Source: Pseudomonas mandelii (GTDB lineage: Bacteria; Pseudomonadota; Gammaproteobacteria; Pseudomonadales; Pseudomonadaceae). Taken from it: 64,000 bases of DNA. How positions within the stretch are numbered: the stretch's first letter is position 1; the number at the start of each line of letters is the position of its first letter. The notes beneath the pieces are model-generated. The model ran no database searches and had not been told where the DNA came from. It saw nothing but the letters and a program-made list of their open reading frames with translations. The DNA is taken from assembly GCF_006438925.1 (NCBI RefSeq), contig NZ_RCZA01000005.1, positions 248,001 to 312,000 on the forward strand, read 5' to 3'. A program made the translations under genes and the position numbers. This document shows positions 1 to 9,219 of the stretch, piece after piece.

Positions 1-1182
1 GAGCTGAAAAATGCTCAGGTTGATATCCGCCATCTCGGGGCCGTTGTCGATCCCCGGCAATACTCTGAGGGTCAACTCGCCGACACGCCGATCCTGGACA
101 TTGCTCACGAGGTAGCGCCCTTCTCGCTGACTGTCTGCTACCCGCTCAAGTTTTTGCGCGGCGACTTTGAACGCAGTCGGCCTCACATTGATGCTTAATT
201 GACGAGAGCCGTTGATCCACGTGCCGGTCTGGCTGCCCTGCTCGTTCGGCGTGCCTTCGACGAACCAGTTGCCGATCATCTGACCGTCGTCGTCCAGTTC
301 ACGCAGAACAATACCGCCATCCTCGTAGGTATTGCCCACCAGCCGGATCGGTTGACCGCTGCCGGTCTTGCTGTAGCGAACTTCCCCGACGTAGACATCA
401 CCCTGACGTTGCCACCACAGCTCAACGGGGATCTTGTCATCGAGGGTGCCGCGCAACATGACAGGCGCTTCACCGACGGGCCCCTCGAGGCGCCGACGCT
501 CCGTCCACTGGCCGGATTTCAGTTCACGATCGGTGACGTCGACATAGCCATCAGGCATGAACGGGTTGGCTTCCGACGGCTTTTGCACCACCTCTGTTTT
601 CTCGGCCACCTTCACAGGATTGTTGTCCTGAATTTGCCAAGTCGCGCTCTGGCGCCAGCAGCAACCGCTTTTGGACTGGGTATGCAGGCGCTTGGTGACC
701 GGGTCGATGTCGAACATGCCCAGATTTGCGTCACGGGTCAGAGCGGAAAAGGACGTGCTCAACACGAGCGTCGGGCTCTCGGGATCGAACAGGTAGATGT
801 CATAGGAAGGACCGCCATAGCCCGCTTCATTGCCATTGCGTACGGCAAGATCTTGTTGCCCGTCGAAATTGAAATCGCCGAACAACAGCAGACTTTGATC
901 GGTATACGCCAGGTTGCGGTCGAACTCCGAAGCTTTGCGGCCTGGCTTGAACAGGGCGAACGCTTCGGCTGACTCGATGCGCTGCAGCACCTGCCCACCG
1001 GCCCTTTCGCGCAGCGTAATCAGCGCGGGAGCGCCGTCGAAAGTCTGGGTGGGCGGCTGTGCAAACAGCACGTCGATGACGTATTTCTGCGCAGGGTCCG
1101 TGAGGTGATACGTCAGCGGTTCGGCGCTTACGGCAGCGGCAACCAGCAGACAGGAAACAGCCAATAAACGATGGGCAACCAT
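1..1182 (-). CDS. XAC2610-like exported protein (3' end outside window)
   Basis: The gene starts at 1182 and stays open to the left edge, so 394 codons are visible and the C-terminus is missing. The N-terminus is a signal peptide (MVAHRLLAVSCLLVAAAVSA, cleaved about residue 20), so the product should be periplasmic or surface-exposed. An acidic turn reading FGDFNFDGQQDLAV, followed by a GYGGPSYDIYLFD stretch and a KSGCCW stretch, is the pattern of XAC2610/VCBS-like proteins, where Asp/Asn turns may bind calcium. No biochemical role is known to me. It stands alone, transcribed away from the VOC gene. The family call is from memory of motifs, not from a search. Confidence 0.7.
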   Translation of the reverse strand, partial: MVAHRLLAVSCLLVAAAVSAEPLTYHLTDPAQKYVIDVLFAQPPTQTFDGAPALITLRERAGGQVLQRIESAEAFALFKPGRKASEFDRNLAYTDQSLLLFGDFNFDGQQDLAVRNGNEAGYGGPSYDIYLFDPESPTLVLSTSFSALTRDANLGMFDIDPVTKRLHTQSKSGCCWRQSATWQIQDNNPVKVAEKTEVVQKPSEANPFMPDGYVDVTDRELKSGQWTERRRLEGPVGEAPVMLRGTLDDKIPVELWWQRQGDVYVGEVRYSKTGSGQPIRLVGNTYEDGGIVLRELDDDGQMIGNWFVEGTPNEQGSQTGTWINGSRQLSINVRPTAFKVAAQKLERVADSQREGRYLVSNVQDRRVGELTLRVLPGIDNGPEMADINLSIFQL

Positions 1183-1362
1183 AATGCAGAGCGTCCTTGC
1201 GGCAAACCAGGTCGGCAAGTCTAGCGGCAATCGGGTCATGCCGACATCGTTGATTCCGTCGACAGGAAACTCTTTCAACTTGTCGATCTACGGTACGGCC
1301 AGACGACCCGAGGCTGACTACGCTGAAAGTCCAGCCTGAGTAATCCGTAGAGGAGCTACACC

Positions 1363-1866
1363 ATGCACCGCGTTCAAAAACTCACGCCCTGCCTGTGGTT
1401 CGATGATCAAGCCGAGGAGGCCGCGAAGTTCTACTGTGCGATCTTCGATCATTCGAAAATCAGCGCCACCACCCACTATGGCAAGGCCGGTCAGGAGATT
1501 CACGGCAGGCCCGAAGGCTCGGTGATGACGGTCAGTTTCGAACTGGACGGACAGAGTTTTACCGGCCTCAACGGCGGCCCCCTATTCAAATTCAATGAAG
1601 CCGTTTCGTTTCAGGTCAATTGCCATACTCAGGAAGAAGTCGACCACTTCTGGGGGCGCCTGTCCGCGGGTGGTCCCGTTGAGGCCCAGCAATGCGGCTG
1701 GCTCAAGGACAAATTCGGCGTGTCCTGGCAGATCGTGCCAGTGGCCCTGATGGACATGATGAAAGACCCTGACCCGGCAAAATCACAACGCGCCATGACG
1801 GCGATGTTGCAGATGAAAAAACTCGATATCGCTGCACTGCAACGAGCCTTTGACGGCGAGAGCTAA
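1363..1866 (+). CDS. VOC family protein (PhnB-like glyoxalase fold)
   Basis: A 167-residue protein beginning MHRVQKLTPCLWFDDQAEEA. The pattern of a short beta strand, then an EEAAKFYCAIF helix, and later GWLKDKFGVSWQIVP is typical of the PhnB/3-demethylubiquinone-methyltransferase-like branch of the vicinal-oxygen-chelate superfamily. Members are mostly of unknown substrate and some dimerise around a metal. Start choice is supported by an AGGAG ribosome site about 9 bases upstream. The AraC regulator gene follows 35 bases downstream on the same strand, so the two are probably co-transcribed. Function beyond the fold is not assignable. Confidence 0.85.
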   Translation: MHRVQKLTPCLWFDDQAEEAAKFYCAIFDHSKISATTHYGKAGQEIHGRPEGSVMTVSFELDGQSFTGLNGGPLFKFNEAVSFQVNCHTQEEVDHFWGRLSAGGPVEAQQCGWLKDKFGVSWQIVPVALMDMMKDPDPAKSQRAMTAMLQMKKLDIAALQRAFDGES

Positions 1867-1901
1867 TACACTTCGACGCTGACCTGCCGAGGACGCTGAC
1901 C

Positions 1902-2735
1902 ATGAAGCCCGCCGTTGCCAAAGACGCTGACAAAGCCCCGCGCTTCTGGCGCGACGACGCCCTGCCCTTCATCGAAGCCCGCTCCATCGCCGACGGCCGC
2001 GAGGTCTGTTACACCCGGCATTCCCACGAGCACTTTTCCATCGGTGCGATCACGGCCGGGCGCAGTACCTACCTCCACGAGCAATCGGAATTTCAGGTCA
2101 GTGCCGGCACCGTGGTGCTGATGAATCCCGGTGATGTCCACGCCTGCAATCCCATCGATGACCAGCCGTGGTCGTACCTGATGCTGTACGTCGAGACACC
2201 CTGGCTGACCGATTTGCAGCATCAGTTGGGGTTTGGCCAGGACCAGACGTTTCGGCGGTTTTCCATCACTCACTTGCACGACGCCGATCTGTTTACCGGG
2301 CTCAAGGGTTTGTATGAAGTGTTGGTCGATGATCAGCACGACATCCTGCGCAAACACAGCACCGCGGTGGAGCTTTTCACCGATGTGCAACAGCGCCTCA
2401 ACCCTGGTGATCAACCACTGCGCGAGCCCAATTTCAAACTGGAACGGGCCGCCGAGTACATCCGCGACAACTGCACGCACATGCTCAAGCTCGAAGACAT
2501 TTGCGAGGCAGCTCAGCTATCGCCGTCCTACTTGATCCGTGCATTCAAGCAGCATTACGGCATGACGCCCCACGCCTTTCTGGTCAACCGGCGTATCCAG
2601 TTCGCCCGGGAGCGGTTGCGTAGCGGCAAATTGATTGCCGATGTGGCACTTGAAGCCGGGTTTGCCGATCAGGCGCACTTTCAACGGGTATTTAAACAGC
2701 ATTTGGCGGCGACGCCGGGGCAATATCGGAGTTGA
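1902..2735 (+). CDS. AraC family transcriptional regulator
   Basis: 277 residues. The N-terminal half is a cupin-like AraC ligand-binding domain: HSHEHFSIGAITAGRS, then GTVVLMNPGDVHACNP around residues 40-85. The C-terminal ~100 residues hold the two helix-turn-helix units, with LKLEDICEAAQLSPSYLIRAF as the first and IADVALEAGFADQAHFQRVF as the second, ending in the family's typical GQYRS tail. The layout is that of AraC regulators often found beside LysE exporters or amino-acid genes. It lies just downstream of the VOC gene; its targets cannot be read from the sequence. A long AT-richer gap (2736-2970) separates it from the next gene. Confidence 0.9.
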   Translation: MKPAVAKDADKAPRFWRDDALPFIEARSIADGREVCYTRHSHEHFSIGAITAGRSTYLHEQSEFQVSAGTVVLMNPGDVHACNPIDDQPWSYLMLYVETPWLTDLQHQLGFGQDQTFRRFSITHLHDADLFTGLKGLYEVLVDDQHDILRKHSTAVELFTDVQQRLNPGDQPLREPNFKLERAAEYIRDNCTHMLKLEDICEAAQLSPSYLIRAFKQHYGMTPHAFLVNRRIQFARERLRSGKLIADVALEAGFADQAHFQRVFKQHLAATPGQYRS

Positions 2736-2970
2736 CATCAGCCGTTATCAATAAAAGAACCCGTGGCAAACTTTCGCATATACATACCGCAACACATCGC
2801 CCCACTAAGGTATTTGCCACGTCACCCGACACTTCGCTCACCCCACGTCTGTTTCATACATATATGGATATATAGCTAAAACGACAACGCGCATCAGTTC
2901 AATTAGCGTAACGGGCAAGTTCCCTCCAGCCAGGAAACTTACTCACTTACTCGAAGATGGAACTTAAATC

Positions 2971-5900
2971 ATGCAATTGCAAGGACAGGCCAACCTGGCT
3001 TCCGGCGATGAACGCCAACGAATGGCGATTACCCAAGCGCTCACCAACGCCATGGGGGATGAGGACATTCACCAGACCTTGACGTGGCCGTGGGATCGAC
3101 TGGCCGTTTCCTGCGTGCCCAACTCCGCCTTCCATGACGTTCATCACAGCAGCGCCGTTCTTTTGTCGCAAATGATTCGACAGCCAGACTTCCTCAACAT
3201 CCGCGCCGAACAATTTATCCCCGAACACGCCAGTTTCCATGTTGACCAAGAAGGCCGTCTCTATTACGTCCGGGAAAACATCCGCTCTTTCGGCCGCCCT
3301 GGCGATGTTGCTGAACAGGCCACCAACCACTTCTTCGCGCGCGTCGATATTACCTCTCATATTACCGACGTTGCCGAGTTCAAACAGAATCTGGCGTTAC
3401 TGGCAAAGATGGCCGGGCTCACGGGCGGTTTCATATCTTCCAATGATCGAATTGCCGTTGGCCAATGGCTGCGTTTTCACAACTTGCCACTGCCCTCCGA
3501 TGAAGAAAGTACCAAAGCGCTGATTGACCTGCTCAACTTCGCCGTTATGCCGGACCTGCCGGACACGGGTAACTACTGGGCGCTGCTGGACGCTCCAGAG
3601 GATTCGCCCTTCGAGTTAACCAAGAGCAAACGCGCGATCATTCGTGACATCACCACGCAACTGACCGGCAACGAAATGCCCTTGGCCGAATACTTTGGCG
3701 CAGCGCTGGTGTTGGAAAACGCAGGATCGGACAAGCAGCCGCAGAGCCTCGAGTACCGCTTGCAACGGCTGATCAGCGACGCGCGCCTGCTGGATGAAAC
3801 AGGGCAAAACTACATTGATGCGCTGGGTTGGTTCACCGACGAGTCAGGCCCCAAGGCGTCGAAACAATTTATCGAACAGTTGCTGATCGCCGCCATGCTG
3901 CTGGACCTCGATCCCGAGGTAGACACGGCCAACACGACGCTTGCAGGGTTCAACCTTTACTCCTCAGCTCAGGTTCAGCGCCGGCCTTGCGATGTCCGCA
4001 ACGACCTGGAAGCGCATCTGATTCAGCGCTTCAAGCTCGATAAACTCATCGCCCCCCTGGTGGCCGAACTGGCATTGGCGGGTATGGCACCGGAGTATCT
4101 GGTGCGCGAACTACCCCCGTCGTTGAAGGTCGGAACCCCGGGCTGGGTCATCCTCTGCCAAGCCGTGGGCCTGGCCGAAAGCATTGTTCCCGGTTGCTCC
4201 CGGCGCCTGACCTATGAACACTTGCTGGGCTTTAGCCCGATCTCGGGGCTCACCCCGCAACTCAACGATTTGCACGCCATGGCGGGGATTGACCCGGTCG
4301 TTACGTGGGCATTGATGAATGGACTGGTCCAACGCGACGCGGACGGCAACCTGAGCCTCGAAACGATCAATAAAGGCATCAAGGCCTATAACGAGCATGT
4401 CCAGACGCTGTCTACCGCGCTTAACGCGATCAACAAGCCAATTCCCCGGCGCAAAGCCCTCGCATTGAAAGAGCTGACATCGAACGTACCGGCCTGCGAC
4501 CCTCATGAACGGCTGGTCAAACAGCGGGGCTCCGGTGGCGGTGGCGCAAGCAAAGTGTCGGTGTTGGACTTGTACATGAGCGACCAACTTCACACGCAAG
4601 ACTGGGGGCGTATCAGGGGCCGCGATATTTATCAGGAATTTCCCCGGCTCAAGCAGCTGTACCCGGTTGCCGACCTATATGAAACAGCCGTGCACGATCA
4701 CTACAACGATCTGATATCCGGCCTGTCGACCACGATTCGCTATGTGTTTTCACAGATGGAGAAATCCGACAAAAGATTTATCGAACATGGGCGATTGGCT
4801 ATCTACCGCGTAGAAGCCTACAAACAGCATTTTTCCGTAGGATCAATACCCGAGGCGACACGGGAGCGAACGGGCCGTTACGGCGTGATTATTTGTGCGG
4901 AATATCAAGGCACGCTGGTTCGCTGCTTCGAGCTGTTCCCGTTGCGCTCTGAATGCCGGAGCACGCCGGAACTCAGGGAGAAAGTCGGTCAATACCTGTT
5001 TACTTATGCACAGGACGGCACACGGGGCAACTTTGTCAAAGACAACGGCCTTCTGGATACGCCACTGGATCTGGATGCCTACTTTGAAAACGTTGCGCCG
5101 CGCAGTGATACGAAGTCTTCGGTATTCGTGCGCAAGATAGGTGAATTCGACAGTGCGTCGCACCCGACCTTCTCCAATAAACCGATGGCTTACTTCAATG
5201 CCGAGCGCATAAAAGCCATCAGCGACCTGATCGCTGAACAGCATCCCTTCCTGGCCGAAAGTGAACTGGCGGACATGGGCCGTGACAGCACGGAACAAGA
5301 ACTGGCGGCGCAAAAGTTCGATGTCATCTTTAATTCGCTGTTGAATTTGATCATTCCGTTCAAGGAATGCATCGAGGGTTTGTCTTCCGGTGTTCCGGCC
5401 AGGCAGCGGGGCGCGATCGCCAGTTGCGTGATGGACGCGGCGCTTGTTGCCTTTGTCTTTGCCAGCGTGCCGGCACAAGTGGGCAAGGCCGTTGGAAAGA
5501 GCGCGTCATTGGCCACAAAATTGTTGTCCGCGTCCCGGATTGGCACGCGCACCGTCGTTTCCCTGTTGAACCCGCTGGACGGAATACCGACCCTGCTCAC
5601 GGGCGGTGTAAAACTGATGGGCAGAGGCGCGATAAAACTCGCCGGCCATACTGCCGCTGCGGCGCATATCGTCAGGGCGCAGCTGTATCGCCTGACAGGC
5701 GCCCATTCCTACAACCTGCTGCGCGCCCTCGACCACACCGGTGCGGCCGCGCGGATCCGCATGAGCCTCGACACCGTAGCGCATGCGCGGGCGCTGTTTA
5801 AAAGCGATGGGCTCGAAACCGCGGAACATGTGCTCAAGCACCTGCAAGCCAATGATGCAAAGTTGCTCAAGAACGTTCCCCAAACGGAGCTTCAGCATTT

Positions 5901-6636
5901 GTTTGAAGGCTCGTTGACCGACCTCGCACGCCAGTCTGACACTGCTCAATCGCTGAAGAAGGTCCTGGATTCGGACGTTGTCGATTCGTTGATACGCCAG
6001 CAAGCGCAAAAGTTTTCCCTGGATAACCTGCAACAGTTCAAGGATCACACGACGCTGCCGGAGCTGTTCAACGACCTTCTGGAGGTGGAGTACAAAAACC
6101 TGACGGCCATGAATCAACATCAAAAAACATTGCTCGCTTCGGACCTTGGCAAAGCACCTTACAGCGGCTTTCTCGACGATGTGTCCTTTAACCCGGACCA
6201 TTTGACCGACAACACTGATCGAGCCACTGCCTGGATTCTCAAAGCGTCGAGCTCTCGAAACGAGGTTGATAACATCAGGACCTTGCTTCGCGAGTTCAGC
6301 GGTAATGGCAAGTCCCTGACCGACCCTGCCGTTTACAAAGAACTGCATCGGCGTCTGGTGCCCGAAGCTACAGATGCCTTGCGCAGCCCTACTGCTCAAG
6401 CGCGTTACCCGTCCAACGTTTCGGGCGCAGCGATGCTGGAAAAACACCTGGCAGCCCTGGATTCTGCTCATGAGCACTTCGGCAAACAGATGCTGGGGGC
6501 ATTCCTGGGCTACCACAGTTTTGTTGACGGAAATGGCCGCACGGCGCGCGCTATCTATGCCATCACGGAACTGCGAGCCAATCGGTTCAACGCCCTGCCG
6601 CTACCGGTAGAAAATGCACTGAGCGGTCTGGGTTGA
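2971..6636 (+). CDS. Large toxin/effector-like protein with C-terminal Fic domain
   Basis: 1221 residues, no signal peptide. The C-terminal end carries a full Fic motif, HSFVDGNGRTAR, at residues 1182-1193, which in the family binds nucleotide phosphates and transfers AMP or another moiety from a nucleotide to target proteins; His1182 would be the catalytic base. A glycine-rich linker (RGSGGGGAS) sits near residue 520. A hydrophobic Ala/Val-rich stretch at about 815-890, followed by SLLNPLDGIPTLL, resembles the membrane-associated part of large Pseudomonas dermonecrotic-toxin-like (DUF6543-type) proteins. The first ~500 residues match no domain I recognise. The gene stands alone after an AT-rich 235-base gap, without an adjacent antitoxin or secretion gene. 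I saw no clear [S/T]xxxE[G/N] self-inhibitory helix. Toxin role is inferred. Confidence 0.72.
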   Translation: MQLQGQANLASGDERQRMAITQALTNAMGDEDIHQTLTWPWDRLAVSCVPNSAFHDVHHSSAVLLSQMIRQPDFLNIRAEQFIPEHASFHVDQEGRLYYVRENIRSFGRPGDVAEQATNHFFARVDITSHITDVAEFKQNLALLAKMAGLTGGFISSNDRIAVGQWLRFHNLPLPSDEESTKALIDLLNFAVMPDLPDTGNYWALLDAPEDSPFELTKSKRAIIRDITTQLTGNEMPLAEYFGAALVLENAGSDKQPQSLEYRLQRLISDARLLDETGQNYIDALGWFTDESGPKASKQFIEQLLIAAMLLDLDPEVDTANTTLAGFNLYSSAQVQRRPCDVRNDLEAHLIQRFKLDKLIAPLVAELALAGMAPEYLVRELPPSLKVGTPGWVILCQAVGLAESIVPGCSRRLTYEHLLGFSPISGLTPQLNDLHAMAGIDPVVTWALMNGLVQRDADGNLSLETINKGIKAYNEHVQTLSTALNAINKPIPRRKALALKELTSNVPACDPHERLVKQRGSGGGGASKVSVLDLYMSDQLHTQDWGRIRGRDIYQEFPRLKQLYPVADLYETAVHDHYNDLISGLSTTIRYVFSQMEKSDKRFIEHGRLAIYRVEAYKQHFSVGSIPEATRERTGRYGVIICAEYQGTLVRCFELFPLRSECRSTPELREKVGQYLFTYAQDGTRGNFVKDNGLLDTPLDLDAYFENVAPRSDTKSSVFVRKIGEFDSASHPTFSNKPMAYFNAERIKAISDLIAEQHPFLAESELADMGRDSTEQELAAQKFDVIFNSLLNLIIPFKECIEGLSSGVPARQRGAIASCVMDAALVAFVFASVPAQVGKAVGKSASLATKLLSASRIGTRTVVSLLNPLDGIPTLLTGGVKLMGRGAIKLAGHTAAAAHIVRAQLYRLTGAHSYNLLRALDHTGAAARIRMSLDTVAHARALFKSDGLETAEHVLKHLQANDAKLLKNVPQTELQHLFEGSLTDLARQSDTAQSLKKVLDSDVVDSLIRQQAQKFSLDNLQQFKDHTTLPELFNDLLEVEYKNLTAMNQHQKTLLASDLGKAPYSGFLDDVSFNPDHLTDNTDRATAWILKASSSRNEVDNIRTLLREFSGNGKSLTDPAVYKELHRRLVPEATDALRSPTAQARYPSNVSGAAMLEKHLAALDSAHEHFGKQMLGAFLGYHSFVDGNGRTARAIYAITELRANRFNALPLPVENALSGLG

Positions 6637-6646
6637 TGCGCAGCGC

Positions 6647-7234
6647 CTAAGTCCGGATCAAATATCCCGCGCACACCACCAAGAGCAACGCCATGCTTCG
6701 GTTAAACAACCGCATGCCTTTGGCGTTGCTCAAATACCCGCGCAAAAACGTCCCGGCGTAGACCCAACAGCCGACCGACACGTAGCAAACCACCAGATAC
6801 ACCGCCGCAAACTGCCAGACCAGTCGCGCCTCGCCATCCGCCACAAAAGCGCCCATGCCGGCCACGCAGGCCAGCCAGGCTTTCGGGTTGAGCCACTGCA
6901 TCACCGCGCCATACAGCATCGACGGCGCCCGGCCTGACTCCTTCGCATCCAGATGCCCTTTGTCGGCGGCCAACTTGAAGGCCATGTACAACAGGAACGC
7001 CACACCCGCCCATTGCACCCCCTGCGTCAGCGCTGGCCATCGCTGCAACACCTCATGCAGGCCTAATCCCATCAACACCAACAACAGAACGAAACCCAGC
7101 GTCGCCCCGGCTACATGCCGTTGACTGGCGCGAAAACCAAACTGCGCGCCGGAACTCAACGCCACGATATTCACCGGCCCTGGCGTTATCGAGGCCACCA
7201 GTGCAAATACCGCCATCGAGATAATCAGATTCAT
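6647..7234 (-). CDS. LysE family amino-acid exporter
   Basis: 195 residues from ATG 7234, preceded by AGAAGG; an in-frame GTG one codon earlier is less likely. The N-terminus shows the LysE/RhtB signature ASITPGPVNIVALSSGAQFGF, and the middle WLNPKAWLACVAGMG matches the conserved NPK motif of the family. Six hydrophobic segments indicate an inner-membrane exporter of amino acids or small metabolites; the substrate cannot be told. It ends 10 bases from the convergent Fic toxin-like gene and is divergent from a second LysE gene. Confidence 0.9.
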   Translation of the reverse strand: MNLIISMAVFALVASITPGPVNIVALSSGAQFGFRASQRHVAGATLGFVLLLVLMGLGLHEVLQRWPALTQGVQWAGVAFLLYMAFKLAADKGHLDAKESGRAPSMLYGAVMQWLNPKAWLACVAGMGAFVADGEARLVWQFAAVYLVVCYVSVGCWVYAGTFLRGYLSNAKGMRLFNRSMALLLVVCAGYLIRT

Positions 7235-7404
7235 CACAGACCTTCTTCAATTCAGTTGAACGAGGCCTCAAGGTAAAGAGCGACCTGACGGCTGTATTGA
7301 ACAAAACACCCCTCAGCTGTACCGCGCCCGCCGTCCACCACTGTATGGGTCAAGCCACCCCAGGCCTGTGATAAAAATGCCGTTCCTGCTTTTGGAGCCC
7401 CGCC

Positions 7405-8025
7405 ATGGACCTCGCCACCCTCACCCTGTTTCTTCCGGCCTGCTTCGCCCTGAACATGGCGCCCGGCCCGAACAACCTGTTGTCGGTCAGCAACTCGACC
7501 CGCTACGGCTATCGCATCGCCTGTATCGCCGGGATCGGTCGGCTGCTCGCGTTCGCCGGCATGATCGCCCTCGCGTCGGCGGGGCTGGCGGTGGTGCTGC
7601 AAACCTCGGAATTGTTGTTCTACGGGATCAAGATTCTGGGGGCGGCGTATCTGCTCTACCTCGCCTGGCAATTGTGGCGCGCCGATCCTGGGACGGAAAA
7701 CGTGGTAGCGGGCGCGCCGGTGGGGATGCTGGCGTTGGCGCGGCAGGAGTTCCTGGTGGCGGCCGGCAATCCGAAAGCGATCCTGATCTTCACCGCGTTC
7801 CTGCCCCAGTTCGTCGACTCGACCCACGCCGTATCGCCGCAATTCGCCGTGTTGGGCGCGTTGTTCCTGGTGCTGGAATGGATTGCCATTGGCGCCTATG
7901 CCTACATGGGCCTGCACATGCGCCGCTGGTTCGCCGAACCCCGGGGCAAGCGGATATTCAATCGTTGCTGCGCAGGTTTGTTGTCGGCGGCAGCTTCGGT
8001 GTTGCTGATGGCGCGGCGGGCCTGA
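7405..8025 (+). CDS. LysE family amino-acid exporter
   Basis: 206 residues, starting MDLATLTLFLPACFALNMAP, followed by GPNNLLSVSNSTRYGY, the LysE/RhtB signature. The second conserved block is AAGNPKAILIFTAFLPQFVD. About six membrane segments are visible. A GGAG ribosome site precedes the ATG. It is divergent from the other LysE gene, with 170 bases between them that must hold both promoters. The two proteins are clearly not close duplicates. Substrate unknown; family membership is secure. Confidence 0.92.
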   Translation: MDLATLTLFLPACFALNMAPGPNNLLSVSNSTRYGYRIACIAGIGRLLAFAGMIALASAGLAVVLQTSELLFYGIKILGAAYLLYLAWQLWRADPGTENVVAGAPVGMLALARQEFLVAAGNPKAILIFTAFLPQFVDSTHAVSPQFAVLGALFLVLEWIAIGAYAYMGLHMRRWFAEPRGKRIFNRCCAGLLSAAASVLLMARRA

Positions 8026-8098
8026 GGTTATCGGTTGACGGGATGCAACACAGGTTCAAACTGCGTGACATCCCGTATCAATATCCGACGAGCCGTGA

Positions 8099-9139
8099 AT
8101 GAACCTGAACATTGTCTACGCCCTTGGCGCTGCTGCTCTTTTTGGCGCGAGTACGCCATTGGCCAAGTTGCTGGGCCTGAACCTTTCGCCGGTCCTGCTG
8201 GCCGGGTTGTTGTACCTGGGCAGCGGACTGGGCCTGACGCTCATCAGGCTGTTGCGCGACCGGGGCTGGCAGTCCAGCGGACTGAAATCGTCAGAGTGGC
8301 CCTGGCTGATCGGTGCCATCGCGTTTGGCGGCGTGCTCGGGCCGGTGGCGCTGATGTTCGGTTTGACCCTGACCTCCGGCGCCACGGCCTCGTTGATGCT
8401 CAACCTCGAATCGGTATTGACCGCCGTGCTGGCCTGGGTGGTCTTCAAGGAGAACGCTGACCGGCGCATCGTTGCCGGAATGCTGGCCATCGTCGCCGGT
8501 GGCTTGCTGCTGGCCTGGCCGCAGAACCCGGCGCAGTCACAGGGCTGGATCGGACCGTTGGCGGTAGCGCTGGCCTGCGTCTGCTGGGCGATCGATAACA
8601 ACCTGACGCGCAAAGTGTCGGCCTCGGATGCGCTGTTTATTGCCGGCATCAAGGGGTTGGTCGCCGGGGTGGTGAACTGTTCCCTGGCGCTGTTGCTCGG
8701 CGCAACACTGCCGCACATGACGGTGCTGGGGCCTACGTTGATCGTTGGTTTCCTGGGGTATGGCATCAGCCTGGTGTTGTTCATTCTGGCGCTTCGTGGC
8801 CTGGGCACTGCGCGCACCGGCGCTTACTTTTCCACGGCACCTTTCCTCGGCGCGGCAATCGCCATCCTGCTGCTGGGTGAACCCGTCACGCTGACGTTTT
8901 GGGCCGCTTCACTGTTAATGGGCCTTGGAGTCTGGATTCATCTCAAGGAAAGTCATGCCCATGAGCATCAACATGAAGCGCTCAAGCATGGTCATCGCCA
9001 CGTGCATGACGAGCACCATCAACATGAGCATTCGTTCCAGTGGGACGGTACCGAGCCCCACAGTCACGAACATGAACACATGCCGCTGCACCACAGCCAT
9101 CCACATTTTCCGGACATCCATCACCGACATAAGCATTAA
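8099..9139 (+). CDS. EamA/DMT family exporter with histidine-rich tail
   Basis: 346 residues. Residues 1-285 are a ten-helix drug/metabolite transporter with two EamA halves (for example GASTPLAKLLGLNLSPVLLA and ALRGLGTARTGAYFSTAPFL). The last ~60 residues are cytoplasmic or periplasmic tail with about 24 histidines, many as HxH or HHxH with Asp/Glu between. Such tails bind Zn, Ni, Co or Cu in other transporters, so metal export or metal-dependent regulation is a reasonable inference, but the DMT core alone gives no substrate. A weak ribosome site precedes the ATG. It follows the LysE gene by 73 bases and may share its transcript. Confidence 0.88.
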   Translation: MNLNIVYALGAAALFGASTPLAKLLGLNLSPVLLAGLLYLGSGLGLTLIRLLRDRGWQSSGLKSSEWPWLIGAIAFGGVLGPVALMFGLTLTSGATASLMLNLESVLTAVLAWVVFKENADRRIVAGMLAIVAGGLLLAWPQNPAQSQGWIGPLAVALACVCWAIDNNLTRKVSASDALFIAGIKGLVAGVVNCSLALLLGATLPHMTVLGPTLIVGFLGYGISLVLFILALRGLGTARTGAYFSTAPFLGAAIAILLLGEPVTLTFWAASLLMGLGVWIHLKESHAHEHQHEALKHGHRHVHDEHHQHEHSFQWDGTEPHSHEHEHMPLHHSHPHFPDIHHRHKH

Positions 9140-9219
9140 ACAATCCTCATGACGAATGACTGGAATTCTCTGTCGATTTTCCGGTGGAGGCGTTGGGCGA
9201 CGCGTCTTATGCTCACCTC

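Noticed and set aside
2736..2970. hrp-box type promoter ahead of the Fic toxin-like gene
   Set aside because: A GAACCC is present but no CCAC element at the needed distance; type III control cannot be supported.
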